Below the pieces are notes generated by a model that was not told the DNA's origin, made no database searches, and worked only from the letters and a program-made list of their open reading frames with translations. Made by a program: the position numbers and the translations under genes. A stretch of 62,225 nt of DNA. It comes from Peptococcaceae bacterium. Lineage in GTDB: Bacteria > Bacillota > Peptococcia > Peptococcales > Peptococcaceae. Numbering within the stretch: position 1 is the first letter of the stretch; the number at the start of each line of letters is the position of its first letter. The DNA is taken from positions 1-62,225 of the forward strand of contig JAFYPD010000068.1 in NCBI GenBank assembly GCA_017547685.1, written 5' to 3'. Below, piece after piece: positions 60,412 through 62,225 of this stretch.

Positions 60412-60549
60412 GGCAGAAGTATGACCTGTTCTGCGGTGACTCTGGACAAACACTTGCTTGTGCATTTCGTACGGACTATGTCCGACTCAATTCGCACAAG
60501 CTGCGCGTATTGTCCATCTCAATGCAGAATGCGTGTCATACATTCTGCC
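60412..60549. repeat. 138-bp nested palindrome (element C)
   Basis: One continuous imperfect hairpin. GGCAGAAGTATGAC pairs with GTCATACATTCTGCC (60535-60549), then TTCTGC/GCAGAA, TGGACAA/TTGTCCA (60443, 60510), GCTTGTGC/GCACAAGC (60456, 60494) and the tip CGGAC-TAT-GTCCG (60472-60484). It lies upstream of the amidase and next to element B; no coding frame in it is convincing. Confidence 0.65.
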
Positions 60550-60587
60550 CCTGCTTATGTCGTTACATGCTTTGTGGACGGCTCAGC

Positions 60588-60775
60588 CTGATATTATTTA
60601 CATGACGGGAGCCAGATACATTTGCCAACGTTCTGCATGAAAACGGAACAGATGCGCCGTCCTGTCTGAAATACGGTGGACGTCAGTCCAAACCGTATTA
60701 GACAGGCAAGCAGCTGTCCGGCTTTAGCCAGGGCGGGCAAATTGTATCTGGCAGACGTTACCCGTTATTTATCAG
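60588..60775. repeat. Structured element, copy B (relative of 55466-55627)
   Basis: Read on the plus strand, 188 bp with inverted ends CTGATA (60588) and TATCAG (60770). The outer stem is GCCAGATACA-TTTGCC (60611-60626) with GGCAAATTGTATCTGGC (60736-60752). Inside are hairpin 1 GTTCTG-CATGAAAA-CGGAAC, hairpin 2 CCTGTCT..ACGGTGGAC with GTCCAAACCGT..AGACAGG, and CGGCTTTAGC. Same layout as copy A. Lies between holin and amidase; its end carries the holin stop. Confidence 0.6.
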
Positions 60776-60963
60776 ATGGTACGCTTATTGTTCCACCATA
60801 CCCACAACGCCGATGCTGTAGTGAAGAGTGCCGTCAGCAACTCGCTCAGCGCTTCCTCGGAAACGGGAAGAATGGTGTAGCCGAATACCATCAGCAGCTG
60901 GTTTAGTAATGCCAGAAACAGCACGGCTGTGCGAACCAGCATCGCAATCTGTTCTTTTGACAC
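60772..60963 (-). CDS. Holin-like small membrane protein
   Basis: A 63-residue protein with two hydrophobic helices (IAMLVRTAVLFLALLNQLLM and LTALFTTASALWVWW) separated by a short polar turn and ending NNKRTI. This matches SPP1/XhlB-like holins, whose C-terminus is AxWxxNN. It would make membrane pores for the amidase at 59465. Same strand and order as phage lysis cassettes. Start ATG is near a GGAGG-type site. Confidence 0.75.
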   Translation of the reverse strand: MSKEQIAMLVRTAVLFLALLNQLLMVFGYTILPVSEEALSELLTALFTTASALWVWWNNKRTI

Positions 60964-60986
60964 GTGATCTCCCTCCTTACGGATGA

Positions 60987-61217
60987 TTAAAACAGCTGGT
61001 TGTCGGTTACAGTGCGCACTTTGGCACTTACCGCGATGGCCAGCGGGTCGCCGTCGGCGTACTGGAACACCCCTTTGCTGATAATGGTGTCCATATTGGT
61101 GGACACCGTTTCCGCATCCAGATTCCCCGCCGCGTTTTTCAGCGTAATATTTTTATCGTTTCCTAAATCGGACTGAAAGCCCATAATTAAACTTCTGCTT
61201 GTTACTGCCTCTGCCAT
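60987..61217 (-). CDS. DUF2922-family small protein
   Basis: A 76-residue protein matching the DUF2922 pattern: KNITLKNAAGNLDAETVSTN, MDTIISKGVFQYADGD and the final AVSAKVRTVTDNQLF. No function is known for the family, which is usually paired with a DUF1659 gene in Firmicutes, as here. 24 bases upstream of the holin-like gene. Confidence 0.8.
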   Translation of the reverse strand: MAEAVTSRSLIMGFQSDLGNDKNITLKNAAGNLDAETVSTNMDTIISKGVFQYADGDPLAIAVSAKVRTVTDNQLF

Positions 61218-61237
61218 ATTGAAATTCCTCCTCTATC

Positions 61238-61432
61238 CTACACTAAATCGCTGGTCACAATTTTTTGTTTACCGGTAACACTATTCACCTGCATCCCGCT
61301 TAAAAGATCCAGCACGGCGGAGATGTTCTCATCGGTGGCACTGCCAGCCACGTCGCCAAAGGTCTGGCTTCCGGTTTTGCCGTCATCGGTCTGGGTGGTG
61401 AATCTGATTTTTGTATTGTTTGCTGCTGCCAT
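61238..61432 (-). CDS. DUF1659-family small protein
   Basis: A 64-residue protein of the DUF1659 family: NNTKIRFTTQTDDGKTGSQT and VLDLLSGMQVNSVTGKQKIV. Start ATG at 61432 has AGGAG upstream. First gene of the DUF1659-DUF2922-holin module, whose promoter is at 61526 and whose upstream repeats are at 61558. Function unknown. Confidence 0.78.
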   Translation of the reverse strand: MAAANNTKIRFTTQTDDGKTGSQTFGDVAGSATDENISAVLDLLSGMQVNSVTGKQKIVTSDLV

Positions 61433-61525
61433 ATTGCATCGCTCCTGTCTGTCTGATTGGTTCATGGATGGACTGCTTTGCGCTATCGATAGTTCGCTTT
61501 GTCAGCGGCCTTTCTGACAGGGAAT

Positions 61526-61554
61526 ATCATAGCAGAGATGTCAAAACGGCGCAA
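61526..61554 (-). promoter_or_regulatory. Promoter of the DUF1659-DUF2922-holin operon
   Basis: Minus-strand TTGCGC (61549-61554), 17 bases, TATGAT (61526-61531) with an extended TGC. A poor -35 with an adjacent repeat array suggests activator control. Confidence 0.55.
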
Positions 61555-61557
61555 AAA

Positions 61558-61647
61558 CGATATCCTGCAAAATCTGCAGGATAAGCACAAATTGTTGCAT
61601 GATATCGCTTTTTTATGCAGGATATCGGTTTATTTTGCAGGATAAGC
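61558..61647. repeat. Array of TGCAGGATA repeats spaced 20-21 bp
   Basis: TGCAGGATAAGC at 61575, TGCATGATATCGC at 61596, TGCAGGATATCGG at 61616 and TGCAGGATAAGCG at 61636 start 21, 20 and 20 bases apart. An inverted copy, CGATATCCTGCA, is at 61558-61569. Two helical turns of spacing and position just upstream of the -35 box look like binding sites for one regulator. Confidence 0.65.
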
Positions 61648-61674
61648 GAAACTTTTTTCTGGTTTTCCTGGCAT

Positions 61675-61703
61675 GAAAAAAGCACCTTCCGTAAAACAGG
61701 TGC
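61675..61703 (-). terminator. Minus-strand terminator
   Basis: GCACCT (61698-61703 side) and AGGTGC arms with a 10-base loop, followed on the minus strand by TTTTTTC. It would stop minus-strand transcripts coming from the region at 61940 or beyond before the repeat array. Confidence 0.65.
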
Positions 61704-61772
61704 CGATAAACAATCTTAAAATTTTTCCAGTACCGCTCTTCTATTTCGACAGGTTTTGCAGAACCGCTGTGC

Positions 61773-61778
61773 TATACT
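61773..61778 (+). promoter_or_regulatory. Promoter of the small membrane-peptide gene
   Basis: TATACT at 61773-61778 with TGC directly ahead (extended -10). No clear -35. The leader 61785-61826 can fold (ACTGTT/AACAGT; CCAGA/TTCTGG) in front of the ribosome site GGGGAGGTGA. Confidence 0.55.
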
Positions 61779-61826
61779 GGTACTGTTGCCGTCCCAGATT
61801 CTGGTAACAGTGGGGAGGTGAGACGC

Positions 61827-61907
61827 ATGGATCTGATTTCCTTTTTCTTATCAGTGTTTGCTGGTATCATCGCCAACTGCATCAGCGGATGGCTGAACCG
61901 CAAATAA
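61827..61907 (+). CDS. 26-residue membrane peptide, candidate type I toxin
   Basis: ATG at 61827, five bases after GGAGGTGA, TAA at 61905. The peptide starts MDLISFFLSVFAGIIANC and ends ISGWLNRK: one hydrophobic helix of about 17 residues with a C-terminal W and basic end, the shape of Fst/Ldr-like type I toxins. A bidirectional terminator follows, and a convergent antisense promoter at 62051-62079 reads back into it. The 17-base repeat 61840-61856 lies in codons 5-10. Not matched to a named family by me; function is inferred. Confidence 0.7.
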   Translation: MDLISFFLSVFAGIIANCISGWLNRK

Positions 61908-61937
61908 CTGCGGCAACAGAACATATCGTATGAGAGG

Positions 61938-62007
61938 AGCGAAGAAAAGCAAAAGAAAAAGCAGCGGGTCCCAGACCGCTGCTTTTTCTTTTGCTTGTTT
62001 GTTCGCT
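61938..62007. terminator. Shared bidirectional terminator
   Basis: Perfect 20-bp upper stem (61947-61970 with 61974-61996, one bulge) and a lower AGCGAA/TTCGCT extension (61938-61943, 62002-62007). T-runs occur on both strands, so it can end both the peptide mRNA and the antisense RNA. Confidence 0.85.
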
Positions 62008-62044
62008 ATACCGCATGGATATGTTGAACCTTTTTCTTATCAGT
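61940..62044 (-). ncRNA. Putative antisense antitoxin RNA
   Basis: Minus-strand promoter TTGAAA (62074-62079), 17 bases, TATACT (62051-62056) predicts a start near 62044 and a ~100-base RNA ending at the shared terminator. Its first bases are the complement of CCTTTTTCTTATCAGTG (62029-62045), which is repeated exactly inside the toxin mRNA at 61840-61856, so it could pair over early toxin codons as well as along the shared terminator. Not a coding RNA that I can support. Confidence 0.65.
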
Positions 62045-62050
62045 GCCTTC

Positions 62051-62079
62051 AGTATAGCATATGCCAAAGGCAATTTCAA
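62051..62079 (-). promoter_or_regulatory. Promoter of the antisense RNA
   Basis: TTGAAA and TATACT separated by exactly 17 bases, with the toxin promoter convergent on the other strand. The best sigma-A match in the last 1 kb. Confidence 0.7.
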
Positions 62080-62134
62080 GTATCTGCAAATGTTAATTTC
62101 ATATACATAGTTATTTCGTAACGCGTATCCTTTC

Positions 62135-62225
62135 TTACACAGCTTCTATCTGTTCCAGCAGTGTTCCGGCCTGGCCGATTTTATCCAGCAGCACTCGCGG
62201 ATTATCGTACACATTCAGGCTGGTA
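62135..62225 (-). CDS. C-terminal fragment of an unidentified protein
   Basis: The last 29 codons of a minus-strand gene continue beyond the window, ending LDKIGQAGTLLEQIEAV before TAA at 62135-62137. Preceding residues read TSLNVYDNPRVL. Codon use is like the host genes. Not recognised. Confidence 0.6.
   Translation of the reverse strand, partial: TSLNVYDNPRVLLDKIGQAGTLLEQIEAV

Noticed and set aside
61558..61647. Repeat array as a CRISPR
   Set aside because: Repeats are 12-13 bases, degenerate and spaced by 7-9 bases; no spacers of CRISPR size and no cas gene in the window.
61882..62079. 65-codon minus-strand frame over the antisense RNA
   Set aside because: No ribosome site, composition dictated by the terminator hairpin, and it crosses a predicted terminator; the region is better explained as non-coding RNA.

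Overview
The window reads as a chromosomal segment of a mid-GC Firmicute, most likely of the class Negativicutes. Pointers are a SpoVB/MurJ-type flippase, YlbF, YtaF, HemZ, RsuA-like and DUF1659/DUF2922 genes of Firmicutes type, an S-layer-homology (SLH) protein of the kind diderm Firmicutes carry, and anaerobic features (oxygen-independent HemZ, Moco synthesis, a NifX-like protein). The genus cannot be fixed from sequence alone. I saw no rRNA, tRNA or CRISPR array.

Layout. 1-9660: rnc-smc-ftsY-mtaD run leftward, followed by a NifX-like gene and two membrane proteins. 9848-13834: an EF-G paralogue, a YlbF protein and miaB. 13956-22239: a tightly packed leftward operon, hepS-like, hepT, a siroheme dehydrogenase, hemA, hemC, cobA-hemD, hemB and hemL, making polyprenyl diphosphate and then uroporphyrinogen/siroheme/heme precursors. 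22500-26982: a two-component system and a membrane GGDEF-EAL protein. 27110-33785: cysK, coaE, ytaF, polA, a GIY-YIG gene, an Mrp/NBP35 ATPase and a small partner.

33871-42811 is an accessory island: a DinJ-YafQ type toxin-antitoxin pair with a palindromic operator, a type I restriction-modification operon (hsdM, hsdS, an inserted AT-rich DUF2806 gene, hsdR), a frameshifted HicB antitoxin remnant, a REP-like palindrome and an Rpn/PD-(D/E)XK transposase-like gene. 42896-51267 is a leftward operon: an unusual RecJ-HIRAN-RecQ-type fusion, a bifunctional RelA/SpoT, dtd, an MBL hydrolase and hemZ.

51582-62225: a secreted SLH/GH18 protein, moaC-moaA-mogA, a lipoprotein-like or exported protein, deoC, a pseudouridine synthase, an NSS symporter, and a DUF1659-DUF2922-holin-amidase cell-lysis-like module. 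This part is rich in structured non-coding DNA: two related structured elements (55466-55627 and 60588-60775), long palindromes at 56436-56559 and 60412-60549, and a 20-21 bp-spaced repeat array at 61558-61647. At 61773-62079 lies what looks like an undescribed Fst/par-like type I toxin-antitoxin locus. It has a 26-codon membrane peptide, a convergent antisense promoter, a shared bidirectional terminator and a 17-bp direct repeat that would let the antisense RNA pair with the toxin start region.
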